64,000 nt of DNA from assembly GCA_025738555.1 (NCBI GenBank), contig JAOVFP010000021.1, positions 744,001 through 808,000 on the forward strand, written 5' to 3'. Made by a program: the position numbers and the translations under genes. Shown one piece after another: positions 1 to 10,851 of the stretch. The notes below the pieces were generated by a model. It saw nothing but the letters and a program-made list of their open reading frames with translations. It made no database searches and was not told the origin of the DNA. The DNA comes from Cyathus striatus. Lineage: Eukaryota > Basidiomycota > Agaricomycetes > Agaricales > Nidulariaceae. Numbering within the stretch: the stretch's first letter is position 1; each line of letters begins with the position of its first letter.

Positions 1-20
1 TCAATTGACGATACTAGATC

Positions 21-311
21 CTACCTTCCCAAGCCTGTCAAGTCAGTCTTCTTCCTGAAGAAATCATTTACAGAGAACTCTTGTCCACGATATCGAATCC
101 TAGATGGAGTAATATTGTGAAATTCAATTGCTGCAAGAAATCCAAATGTCTCTGGGCCAGAAGAGTTTTGCTGAATATTGGGAATAGCTCGTTCAATAGT
201 GGAAGTGAGATGGACCATCTTTAAAAGTGTTTTGACATGATAGATGGAATGGCCCTCATCAGTGCTGTATGAACTGTTTAATTGGTCACTCGATGAGAGA
301 TACAGGTACAT
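21..311 (-). CDS. 5' part of an unknown gene, cut by window edge
   Basis: An ATG-started frame of 96 codons runs leftward from 311. At its end the sequence reads AAG|GTAGGA on the minus strand, a good splice donor, just before the in-frame stop. The real gene therefore probably continues through an intron beyond position 1. The encoded segment is soluble-looking, with no obvious membrane helix, and I do not recognise the family. It could also be a chance frame. Confidence 0.3.
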   Translation of the reverse strand: MYLYLSSSDQLNSSYSTDEGHSIYHVKTLLKMVHLTSTIERAIPNIQQNSSGPETFGFLAAIEFHNITPSRIRYRGQEFSVNDFFRKKTDLTGLGR

Positions 312-370
312 CTTTAAAGGCTAATGTATGTGAGTGAACCTTGAGACTAGGGGTATTTAAGTGTTATTTC

Positions 371-411
371 CAGTGTCATGCTTCGCGGAGCATCAACACA
401 GCATGACACTG
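371..411. repeat. perfect 12-bp hairpin
   Basis: CAGTGTCATGCT at 371-382 is repeated as its exact reverse complement at 400-411, with a 17-bp loop. It lies upstream of the minus-strand gene starting at 311. It could be a regulatory palindrome or the remnant of a foldback element. Nothing else is recognised between 312 and 839. Confidence 0.5.
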
Positions 412-1678
412 CACTGTAGATTAAAAGTTTAGTAAGTGTGAGGAGTCAGGTGGTTGGTGACTTGGCGTCGCACACCACTTGGCAAGGTTATCTGGCAATT
501 CAATTTTTCAGACAGTGACTTATGAGTTCAAGAAAGTAAGACAAACTAGCTATGAAAAGAGGCATTCACAAGTGCCAGATCAACTCACCAAACATATGCA
601 ATGTTTACGGACCTCGTCTATAGAATCGTGGAACCAACATAGAACAGCATTCTTCACTGGTGGAGCTTCAAGCCATGTGTCAATCCAATGCTGAGTAATG
701 GGTACTTAGTAATTATGCCGAGTACCGAGAATCCTGTACAAATCCTGTAGTCTGTTGAACTACATTAGATCCTTGTAGATACACTGGCGGACTGCAAAGT
801 TCCAAATTGATAAAAGATAAGTCAAACATATTTATTTAAATGGTGATGGTATTTAACGCAACTGGAGAGGATTATACTTGGATCGAAGTCCTGCAGAGGA
901 GGGAATCAGTAAGGAGATTAAGCATTGATTTGACCCCCAAAGATACCGCTGGGGATAAGCCAGAAGTAGATGCAAAGTCACCAGAGATACTAGCGGCAGC
1001 AGCTAGCCCTGAAATTATTGAGGAGGAGGGAGAAGATGGTAAATTCTAATTATATCTTTTTCGTGTTGTTCCTTGTAATAATATCAATTATTTCCTCCCT
1101 CCTTTTTTCCTGCTTTTCTCAGACGGCAATTATGGCGTTGCAGTTTCCAAACTCAATAAGGAAGATATGAATCAGATAACAAGGAAGAGGAGGAAGCGGT
1201 TTGGGCGGCATCCAGTTGCGGTTAAGACCATGGGAATATCTCACGGTGAAGCTGAGGATCTGGTGGAGGAAGTTGATGATGAGGGGGACGTCGCCCCTTT
1301 GTCGTCCCCGCTCCCGCCTGTTCGCCCGGCTCGTATGTTGTCCATGGACCAACCCTATTCACCAGCTTCAGTGCGAGCAGCTGAACGTGCGCCGTCACCG
1401 CCTGTGTCTCTTTACCCCCTCACCGTGGGGTCCCACCACCGCCACCTCCCCAAGAGGTTGAAGAAGGACCCCCGAATATCCCTACTACAGTTTGTTGCCA
1501 ATCTGGACAAAAACCAGGGCTGCAGGCCCTGGAAGATAGACACAATCCGGACAATTTTGGGGGCTGGAAGGCTTCACTCTTAAAACATTGATCCAGACAG
1601 GATTTCGGAAAATTTGGCACATAGACTAGTATCCGGACCAAATCTGGACAGATAGACAACAGATACTTAGGTCTGATC

Positions 1679-2471
1679 CAGTCTCCTTCCCAGACCCAAT
1701 GGGAGGTCTCTCTACTAGAGCAGTATGCAGTTCTTATTCTGAGTTAAAGGGGAATAGATTAAGTCTCATGTATATATCTCATGTTCCATTTTAGGACTGA
1801 ATGTTAATTCAGTGAGACCTCCCATAGGGTCTGGCACAAAACATATACAAATATAAGGGTCGAGCTGACCGCTGCATATGCCGATCACTTCTGAGCTCCA
1901 AATGCTTCACTGCAATTATGTTCATACTAATGATTTATTGACCTTAGAACATAAATGAAGAGGGTTGAAAGCATTTATACCACGATTTATTGTAATCCCC
2001 TTAATTTCCCTCCAAAAATCACTCTCCAACATCTCACAAGAAATGAAAACAGATTAGTGCGTAAACCTATTGCTTACTGAGAGAATTTCAGGCTCATTCC
2101 GCATGAGTCTCATTTTAAATTCTGTTATTGCTATTTAAATAACTTGGGATACATTTTCGATTATAATAGACAGTGTGGCGTCCGAAAATGGGGTGTGGAC
2201 GGGTCGGGATAGGGGAATGGCTTATCACTATGAGGGTTGTATTTCATTCTCAGAATGAAAATCGGAGCCACGGCCATCAGGTGGCTATGTTATTTGCATA
2301 TGTTTTGTGCCAGACCCTATGGGAGGTCTCACTGAATTAACGTTCAATCCTAAAACGGAACGTGAGATATATATCACGAGACGAGACTTAATCTATTCCC
2401 CTTTAACTCGGAATAAGAACTGCGTACCGCTCTAGTAGAGAGACCTCCCATTGGGTCTGGGAAGGAGACTG
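1679..2471. mobile_element. Mutator-like MITE with ~170-bp TIRs
   Basis: The left terminal repeat is about 1679-1846 and its inverted copy is about 2298-2471, beginning CAGTCTCCTTCCCAGACCC. A perfect 9-bp direct repeat, GGTCTGATC, flanks it at 1670-1678 and 2472-2480. Long TIRs with a 9-bp target duplication are the hallmark of Mutator-like elements. Each TIR is itself a foldback, since GGGAGGTCTC near the outer end is matched by GAGACCTCCC near the inner end. The interior of about 450 bp has no coding potential I can see. It is nested in the hAT-like element. Confidence 0.85.
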
Positions 2472-2523
2472 GGTCTGATCTTTATATTAGCTCATGCGAT
2501 CTATTGATTACCTCACCAGATAA

Positions 2524-3753
2524 TCTATATAGTATTTCCCTTGGAAATTCTCCCACGGTCGCTTTTGGACGACTGAACCTGCTTTTGGGTATTGCGCGCT
2601 TTCGCGTTCTTGGGATGATCAGGCTTCCCTCTCAGCGGTCTGGGCACGCTCTCCAATTCATTTGGGATTGAATGTGTGCGCTCCGCTCTCTTTCATTACC
2701 GATCTCTGCTGGGTTTATAAAGCTGGTGCTGCGTGCAGGCCTCTCATTTTGCGATCCTCTTCCCGACCGTCATCATCTGCTTTCCGTGTTTCTCTTTTAT
2801 CTGCTGTTGGTTTTCCATGGGTGGCTTAGTGCCTTAGTGAGTTTGATGTTTATGCGGTCGTTGTGTTTTTCGCTCACCATGTTGCTCCTTTGACAGTTTT
2901 TTCGCGGTGGGATTTCATTGTGTGATGGAGGTCGTTGTGTTGTTTAGGGGGTTTATGTATCGGGATGGTACTTGCCCTGAGCGTCCTCCTCACCCCATCG
3001 TATAGGGTTAGGAAAGTACATCGAGCTCTTCTTATCGTTTCCAGCGTTCCTCTCACCGGTAGCTGTCCGTCATACGCCTCTTCCACTCCAATTATTTTGC
3101 TCCACTTCCTTTCTCGATCGGTGTGTGGTGGGATGTGTGCCTCTCATTTTTTATTCTCCTTCCTGCCTCTGGCTGTTTACTTTGCGCCTTTCTCTTCTTC
3201 TTTCTGCTATTGCTCTTCGTTTTGTGCATGCGTATGGGTGGCTTGGTGTCTCGATGTGCTTCATCTTTCTACATTAGTTATATTCTCGACTCACGGTGGT
3301 GCTCTGCTGACAGTTTTTTGGGGCCGGATTCCGTTGTGTGGCAGAGGCCATTGCATCACTTAAGGAGGTTGCGTATCGAGATGGCCCTGGCAATGAATAT
3401 CGATCTCATGCTGTGGTGCAAGGATATGAAAGTATGTAGAATTCATATTATCATTGCAAACGTTGGTCTCGCTGGTGGCTGCGTATTGTGTGGCCCTTCC
3501 GTCTCATTTATGTTTCTTCTAATTGATGACTCCTATGGGTGCTAGCAGGTATGGTACACCTACCTAACTCAGCTACTTACTTCATTGTTCAAATGTTCAA
3601 ACGTTCACTACTTGCTCAAATGTAAAATATGTCGTTCTTAAAAGTTGTTCTTAACTTTCTCTACTTTGTATTATGTACTTATCTATTTTAAATAATTACG
3701 CGATTCTGTTCACATTTTTCTTTAGCCCGTGTGAAGCACGGGTTAACTGCTAG
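2524..3753 (+). mobile_element. non-autonomous Helitron
   Basis: The right end has the canonical Helitron structure: hairpin CCCGTG (3726-3731), loop TGAAG, CACGGG (3737-3742), a 7-bp spacer, then CTAG at 3750-3753 followed by T. The likely left end is TCTATATAGT at 2524, preceded by A, so insertion would be between A and T as the family requires. The left boundary is less certain than the right. No Rep/helicase is present. The interior holds two diverged copies of a segment of about 400 bp (about 2740-3000 and 3130-3420), each with a GACAGTTTTTT block followed by a partly open frame. This may be a captured and duplicated gene fragment, but I cannot name its source. Confidence 0.75.
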
Positions 3754-6700
3754 TATTATGTGTTTGCCCTTTCCAGCCTTCACTTTCCATGTGCCGTCCC
3801 GCTCTCCCCTTACTGTCTGCTTTTAAACACTGCCTACCGAGCTCCAACCAATGCCTCAATATACATGGCATAGCAACCTGCACTAAGTGCCCTGACGACA
3901 CCCTGACCGCAATAGAAATGTGCACTTGACTCGCATGTAGCTGTGTCTAGCTGTGTCTACTAGTGCTCATCTCAATTCATCCCTGTTCTGTCACGCTCCT
4001 CTACATCGACCACTTGGCCATTTTAATTTTTCTCTATTCAAATATTATGTGCTAGTCCATCTTAATCCACATACCACCTTTTTCTCATCGAGTAAAGCTG
4101 TTTTTGCGTCGTCTATAAATTCCCTGTACCTACCTCCACCAAATCTCAGTGAAATTTCCCTACTACCAGTTGCATTTCGAGTCTTTTTCTTGTGTTCTAC
4201 GATATCAAAACCAAACTAAGCAAGCTGCCCAAGGTTTTCGAACTTGACAGTCCAGACGACATTCCAATGTCAAATGCACAGAAGCAGAACAGACAAAAGT
4301 TGACATTCAACGCGAAATGGATAGGGTGTTGAAGGAACAGCAAGACGAGCATGGAGTGGTTACTGGTCTTGAATGTGCATATCGGTAGAGGGAACCTGCT
4401 ATGGGAGGTCGAGAAGGAATCGTTGATGGACTTGCAGCATCAGTCCCCACTTCAGGAAACGTAGCTAATGTTGCTGTCATTGCGGAGAGGTCAGCGAACC
4501 AGGTCAGTACTAATTACATTGTATGGTTACAACACATCTGACTTATGGCTTCTGTCTAGGCATTAATTAAACAAAAGCAGGTCTATACAAAAGTTTCTAT
4601 TACCCCTGAAGTCTATGAGCTTATCAGTGAAGCACGTGTATCAGCCATACGACCACTCCAATTGGACAATTTTGGATTTGTTTTCGTCTCCGGAAGAGTT
4701 TGCATTGGTAAAGATTAGTTGATACATTTATTCATTCAATGTACTCAAAAACTGGAGGCAGACATGGAAAGTATGCTTCTATAACGGACTCATCATCTGT
4801 TTCCACCATTTCAAAACTTGGTGTTCAAGTCTTCAAAAATTCTATTGCAAATACCCCCAGCACTACTCCGCAGGCAACAGCTCTTCTGGATACAAATTAT
4901 TTCCAGCTTATTACTTCCATTCAGTTCCTAATGGCTCTCCCTACTTCCTCCGTTATCATACAGAATAACCGTGGCTTGGTATAGGATAATAGCTACCTTA
5001 TGGGCATATTCAGGAACTTTAAATCACAAGAAAGGCTGCTTACTGCTGCATTGAAAGTTTTCAATGCACGAGGGGGGGTTTTGACCGATAAGGAGGAGTA
5101 GTATTTCCCTATGAAGTCTGCTGGCCGCTTCTTGTTCTCTTGCAATAATTTTACACTTACTTGGCAGTAAATATGTTGTATTCGTGGCTAGAGACGTTAT
5201 TACATGGTATATAAAGGAAATATGAATTTTTTGGAGTTAGAACATAAAACCCGGACAAAAATCGGCTTCGGACCCCAACATAGACACATTCCGGACAAAA
5301 TTCGCGATATATTGTCCGGACAAAAATGACCAAATTTCGAAAAATTTTCAACTAACTTCTATAGGGATATTCGGGGGTCCTGATGAAGATGATGAACTCG
5401 ATGATGAGATGGACGAATCGGCATCTGAACATCTCGCCGCTTCGACCTTGTTCATTCCGCCTCCTCATGCTTGGAGACAAAGTGTAGATGACTACAAGTC
5501 AGATGGATACGACAGGCGGCATAGGAATTTTGATTAAGAGAGCACGGATAATGAATCCAGTGTTGTTATTCCTATCCCGTGTCGTGCGTCTATGGCTTTT
5601 GCTGCTCAGGCACTTGCGTCTGCGGATAGTGATGCTGAGTATCCACCTAGTGGGGTTGTCACTGGTCGTCCTAAGAGAGCTATTCCGAATGTTCCTCGTC
5701 CTCCCTCGTCGGATATTAGGGGTTCAGACTTTGGAGGGGAGATGTTGCCTACTCGTCCTAGAGTTTCGCCTGGCACCCCGTCGTATGATAGTGTGTCGCT
5801 GAGTGTGGCGTCGGAGGAGTTGGACGAGAGGACGCCGGTTGTTAGGTCCCCCCCTGTTGGACGCTCGTTCCCTCCTCCTCCTCTTCCTCCTGTAGAATCC
5901 CCGGTTGTTCCTGCGGTTGAACAAGAGGTATTAAATGAGGAGGAAGGTGGTAGGTACTTTGAGCTACTATTTTTGTGTCAGTATTCACCTATTGTTAGAT
6001 CCCATTGATCCAGATTTCCACAGTCCAAGCAGACAAGCTTCTTGTGCAAATCTACGAAACACAGCGCAAGGACAGGGTAACACAGCCCCTTCCCCCGTTT
6101 CTCCTGCACCTGTAGAAGAGGAAGAAGAAGAAGAGACAGAACAAGCTCGACGACGTACCATCGCTGAACGTATGGCCAAATTAGGAGGTATTCGCTTCGG
6201 TGCTCCTCCGATTCCGGCATCCATCAGTCGTCGTCCACCTCCCTCTGCTGAAGAAACAGCTGAAGAAGTGACAGAGCAGTCTGAGTTGACGGAGGAAGAG
6301 GGGGAGAGAGCTAGGAAGGTGCGTATTGTTGTTGAACTTGCTGGGATAGGTGGGATGAGGATTGGTATGATTCCTGGAATGGCACCTCCTCCTAGGGCGA
6401 AGGTGCCTGAACAGACTGCGTCGACCTCGCCTCTTCAACGTGCCGTTCCTACCGCTCGTCACCCACCACCACCTCAAGCTGAGGAGGATGAGGTACCTGC
6501 AAAATCGCAGCGTGGCCCTCCATCTCGACCACCCCCTCCTCTACAAGACGACTCAGAGGCGTCTGACGATGGTGTTAAAGTTGAAGCAGAGAAAAGCGAA
6601 TTGGAGGTGGTGAGCTATGAGGAAGTCGAGCCTATTCACGAAGAAGCTCCTCCCCCAGTGCCCATCTGCATGGGTCTCCGTTCATCCGCTACCGCCCCCG

Positions 6701-8543
6701 TCTGCCGGGACTCGCAAGAAGCTCGATCTACCCCTACCTCTCCACGGCCCGCATCAGGCAGACCGCCTATTCCTACAGGTCTTCCCCTGCGTAAATCCAG
6801 TACTGGCACAGTGAGGTCGCCCACGAAGAGTGGATCTATGGATTCGTAAAGTCAGGGACAGACGCTGGTGCATAAGCCGCATTTGGAGTATATGATGGTT
6901 GATGAACCGGATATTATTGAGTCGGAGGAGAGGGAGGAGACTCCACCCCCGCCCGCACGGCTTGCACATCGTCCTCCTCCACCTCGTGCTGTCCCTTCTG
7001 CACCTCGTCCTCCTGCTGTTGCTAGAGATAGTATCTCCTCGCAATGGGAGCTCCCTTCCATTCTTACTTCGTCTCTGGAATTCAGTGGAGGAAGTAGTGA
7101 TCTTTCAATGTCCTGGACCGAAGCGGGCGATTCGTATACACGAGGACACGGACCCTCCCTCCTCCTCCTCCACCTCCTCCCGCTAAGGAACCTGCACCCC
7201 ATCATCATCATCAGACGGAACATAACTGGACCCCCGACGAGCTAATGGAAATCTGGGGTCGCATCGGGGTGCAAGTCTGCGAAAGCGCAACGCAGCTCTT
7301 CGAGAAATCTAAACGCACTCTCGTAGGCAACGGGTCGTACCGTGGGTTCTTAGCCGCCGTGCTCAACGAAGTTGTCAACGCTGCACCCCTCTCGCACGGG
7401 TACGGGTATCTGATCTACGCGCAGACGGGGTCCGCGGTGCAGAAGAGGATAAGCGATATTTTACCCGGCGATGTGGTAGAGATTTCGGATGCCAAATTTA
7501 AGGGGCATAAGGGAATTCAGATGTATAATTTGCATGTGAGCGCCGAGGAGCCGCTTGTGGGTGTTGTGGAGGAATTTGAGGCGAAGAAGAGTAAGGTTAG
7601 GGTGTTCAAGGCGAATCAGCACGTTGGGCAGCAGGTGAGCTTCGTGATGGGGGAAGAGGGGCCAGGGCTGACGAGGGAATTTAGAGTGTTGAGAGCTCGA
7701 GTTATAAGCTTGAGGATTTGAAGAGTGGAAGTGTTAAGGTGAGTCTCTGCGGCTGTCTACAGTGGACAGGGCTGATAATTCGTGTCTTAGGTATACCGTG
7801 TGTTGCCTTCAAACTAAAGCCTGGATACGTTTTCTTGATTATAATTTCATATGGCTTGCTTTTCGCTTTAACGGATCTTTTTTCTTCTTGCTACTCACTT
7901 CACTTCCTGCCTTTACTGGCCTGCATATAACTCAATACTAAACTCCAAACGTCGCATGGCCGGCTGCATTGCATAACCATAACTCATAGTACCAAATATT
8001 ATCGCAGAATTCATTATCTTGTGAATTTACTTTGTTCATTGCGCATAATATATAATCTACACGAACCACTCGCCAGGAGAGGGGAGATGTGGACCCGGGA
8101 AACCACAAAGCCTAATTCGAAGACAAAAATGAGAAAAAATAAAATCATTAAAGAAGTTAGAGAAAATCGCACGCCTACGTTAATTGACAACGATCATGTA
8201 TTGAACACAAGTCAGCAAACCGACGGACTTACTTTTAAATATTCACTAACATCAAGTTCGAGCAATACCACAATTTCAGCGCATTTATATTTAGAAATAG
8301 CAATGCCTTTTTCCCGCGGAGTTTTCCTGTCGTACAAAATTGAGGCATCTTATCGAAATCATTCTTCAGTCAGGATATCATCTTTGGCAGGTTGGTTCTG
8401 ATGAACATTCCAAATTCTGCGGACGGCTTAATTCTCTTCAGTAAATATGTGAGTACCATAAGATTTTGGGCGTGATAATGTGTGAATGATATGTTTTCAC
8501 TAACTATTAGTATTAGTACATATTACTAGAACATACACGATAC

Positions 8544-10622
8544 TCACCTACTAAGCATATCAGCAAATGAGGATTTCCACATGCTACGGAACAGATCCTG
8601 ACACCTCTCGTCACCCAAAAAGAAACGTTTTGCTCTCGCAGGGCTTTCCAGAATCATAGCTCGCCAACAATGATATATATCCACCTTATCGGCACTCTCT
8701 GGAAACAATTTTGCCATTTCAAAGGAGGCTATTATCTCACAAGCCTGGGCATTGAAATTCAAAAACCATAAATCTTCACACGCTGCATCTACTGCATCTG
8801 ATATAAAGCCACAAATATTGCTTACTCTTTCTGCTGCAGGAAGCACTATCTGCTGCATAATAAACTGTTAATGGCTCTGAAGTAATTTCATAAGAACGGG
8901 TAAACCTACAGATTTCTCCATGGCAGTGAAATTGAATACAAACATGCTAAGAAGTACGCCTCCTATATCTGCTTTTGGTAAATTGAAAATTATTTTCTGT
9001 ACCACTTCGCTAGCATTTTCCAGCCCTCTAATATTCTGCAATAGTTCTTCATCAAATTCACTCTGTTTCATGTGGTGGAAATATGCTTGAAACGCATAAC
9101 CCTGTACATTAGTGCGATCACTCTTACTGAATTTTTCTGATAGATTCTTCCCCACAATTGTCGTAAAGCAGTGTTTCCCAAGGACGGAATGTGCCTTTTC
9201 CTTGGAAATAAAGTGTTTTTTTGACCGAGAGGAGTCCTGTAGAAAGTCGCTGAAAGATGCATGGAAGAAGTGAATGCTGAGGTGTCTATCTTGTGTAAGG
9301 GTTGAACTTGGGATATACATGGCTGAGTGAAGATCTACAAGCAACAAATTTATTTGAATTCGTGTAAATCCCAAGAATATTGCAAGCCTTGAAATAGTGA
9401 GAATATCTTGTGAAGGTCGACGGTGTGTTGGTTCTTTTGCATAGAGCAATGCCATAAAAATAAGGGAAATAGAATTGTAGTCTTGTGATATCATGGCAGT
9501 CTCAAGAATGTGGGTATACACTGCATCCAGCTCTGCATATGGTAATTCTCTAAAAGCTCCTCCCGGCTGTATATCAATAATTTTACGAAGCCGCTCCCTG
9601 GGATCACGACGGTTGTCGTCAACATATTTAATAATAGTCGATGCGTAGATGAATTGTCCTGATGATTTTTTCACCAATTTCTGTATATTGCTATAAGATG
9701 GCCAGTTTGTGTCCTTCAACAATATGTTCTTCCTTAATCCTGGTGAATTCACTTTCAAGATAAATCTCTATGTCCCGATCAGGTTGATAATGATTATCAA
9801 GAACCAGTCGTGTACAGAGGTCCCGGACAGATCGTGAATTGAACGTGTTTCGTATTTCTAGCTCTGGCCTACTTGTAATAAGAAATCGCAGGTAAACAGA
9901 AGTTTGCAATGTAACCCATGTAAGCACTTGTATAATCATTGCTTGAACCTTTCGATCATTGCACTCATCCAGGCCGTCAATGATCACCAATTCTGGACTA
10001 TGTGTTTCCACTATATCTTGATGCGCTATTACGTGTTGCAATGGTTCTATAACCAATTTTTGTACTTGCTCCTTCATTGAATACCTTAGTATACCTGGAT
10101 TCCGCTCTACCTCAGAAAGGATAAACTCCTTCGTTGCAGGTATTGCCTTTGAGAGGCAGTGGTAAGCGATGGTCGGGACAAGCTTCTTTCCATCATCTCT
10201 TCCAGTACCAATGCTTGTTCGCGAAAAGAAGAAGCTCGAAATGAGTTTTCCTTCATTATCACATCTTTCGGCAATCGTCTGAGCAATGGACGATTTCCCT
10301 GCTCCTGCGGGTCCAGATAACCATTTAACCCTTTGCTCCGGTCTTTCTGAGTCCACCCAAACCATGATCTCGTCGATCACAGCATTTCTCGTACCAGGAT
10401 AACATTTTGGTGGGTCAAATCGTTCGTCTGATTGGTGGCCCGCTGCAAGACAAGCAGCATTAAGAAGTAAATTCAATCCTTGAGAGATCGCGTTAGCGGT
10501 CTAGCATGCGAGAAAAAATAACGAACAAGTTACACACCTTACTCTCCTCGGCTCGAATGACTATTATCCACCGCGTAGATATTTCCATTCAAAGTAAAAT
10601 GGTGCGCATTGTTAAACGCCAT
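8544..10622 (-). pseudogene. NACHT/STAND NTPase, frameshifted
   Basis: This is a fungal NACHT-type signalling NTPase of the kind linked to non-self recognition. The likely start at 10622 gives the family's usual N-terminus, MAFNNAHHFTLNG. Following are a Walker A motif GPAGAGKS, Walker B ELVIIDGLDE, FLITSRPE and, later, SSGQFIYASTIIKYV and the Phe-rich FFHASFSDFL segment. The reading frame changes by one base near 9715-9745: the upstream frame ends KLAIL-stop, while the continuation ..NWPSYSNIQKLV is in the next frame. An in-frame TAA lies at 8868-8870 before a further open stretch to 8544, which could be the genuine C-terminal tail or spacer. No WD40, ankyrin or TPR repeats follow. A sequencing error could explain the shift, but two lesions favour decay. 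Confidence 0.78.
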
Positions 10623-10851
10623 AATGGATAAACAGGATGTTAGGAGTGACGAAGGTAAGGTGGGAGGTAAAATTAAGGGGGTGTCGTTATTGCAATTTCT
10701 AAAAGCGACTTCTCCGCAACTCTAAAGCGTGACGAGAGCTGATGAGGTCACGGTATCCCGTGAAATTGCCTCCGCCTGGAGTCAGTGCTTCAAGCTCGCT
10801 TACTTGTCTACTGCCACCTCTTCATCATACCATATCCAATACTACCAATAC

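Larger units (their letters stand above)
1465..5381. mobile_element. 3.9-kb TIR transposon (hAT-like) inside an exon
   Basis: The element has perfect 20-bp terminal inverted repeats, AGGACCCCCGAATATCCCTA at 1465-1484 and its reverse complement at 5362-5381. Similarity continues imperfectly for about 15 bp inward. It is flanked by 8-bp direct repeats GTTGAAGA (1457-1464) and GATGAAGA (5382-5389), 7 of 8 matching. Removing the element and one repeat rejoins the host reading frame as ..EVEDDELDDE... Subterminal CCGGACAAAA-type motifs recur near both ends, as expected of transposase-binding sites. An 8-bp duplication fits hAT, and also KDZ or P superfamilies. No transposase is visible. The native sequence is only about 1.9 kb once the two nested insertions are removed, so it is probably non-autonomous. 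Small frames at 3953-4219 and 4739-4984 have no recognisable function. Confidence 0.8.
840..7817 (+). pseudogene. BBC1/AIM3-like actin-patch protein, disrupted
   Basis: This is a remnant of a fungal BBC1-type protein, which in yeasts binds type I myosin and Arp2/3 regulators at cortical actin patches. Left of the insertion, exons 840-1040 and 1124-1464 encode acidic and Pro-rich sequence. Right of it come more Pro-rich sequence, the motif TIAERMAKLGGIRFG at about 6147-6194, and a compact C-terminal domain (about 7210-7817) ending SVKVYRVLPSN after two short introns (7636-7681 and about 7736-7791). The usual N-terminal SH3 domain is not visible. Lesions: one C apparently missing in the C-run near 1415-1419, which changes frame; a 3.9-kb transposon at 1465-5381; in-frame TAA at 5535-5537; in-frame TAA at 6847-6849; and a frame change near 7140-7165. 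The family call rests on remembered motifs. The pseudogene call rests on several independent lesions. Confidence 0.72.

Noticed and set aside
2672..3545. Several hydrophobic frames that could be read as membrane proteins
   Set aside because: They lie within the Helitron in T/C-rich DNA, so Leu/Phe/Ser-rich translations arise by composition alone.
1465..5381. The 3.9-kb insert as a giant intron of the BBC1-like gene
   Set aside because: It has TIRs and a target duplication instead of GT..AG boundaries, and the host gene carries independent stops.
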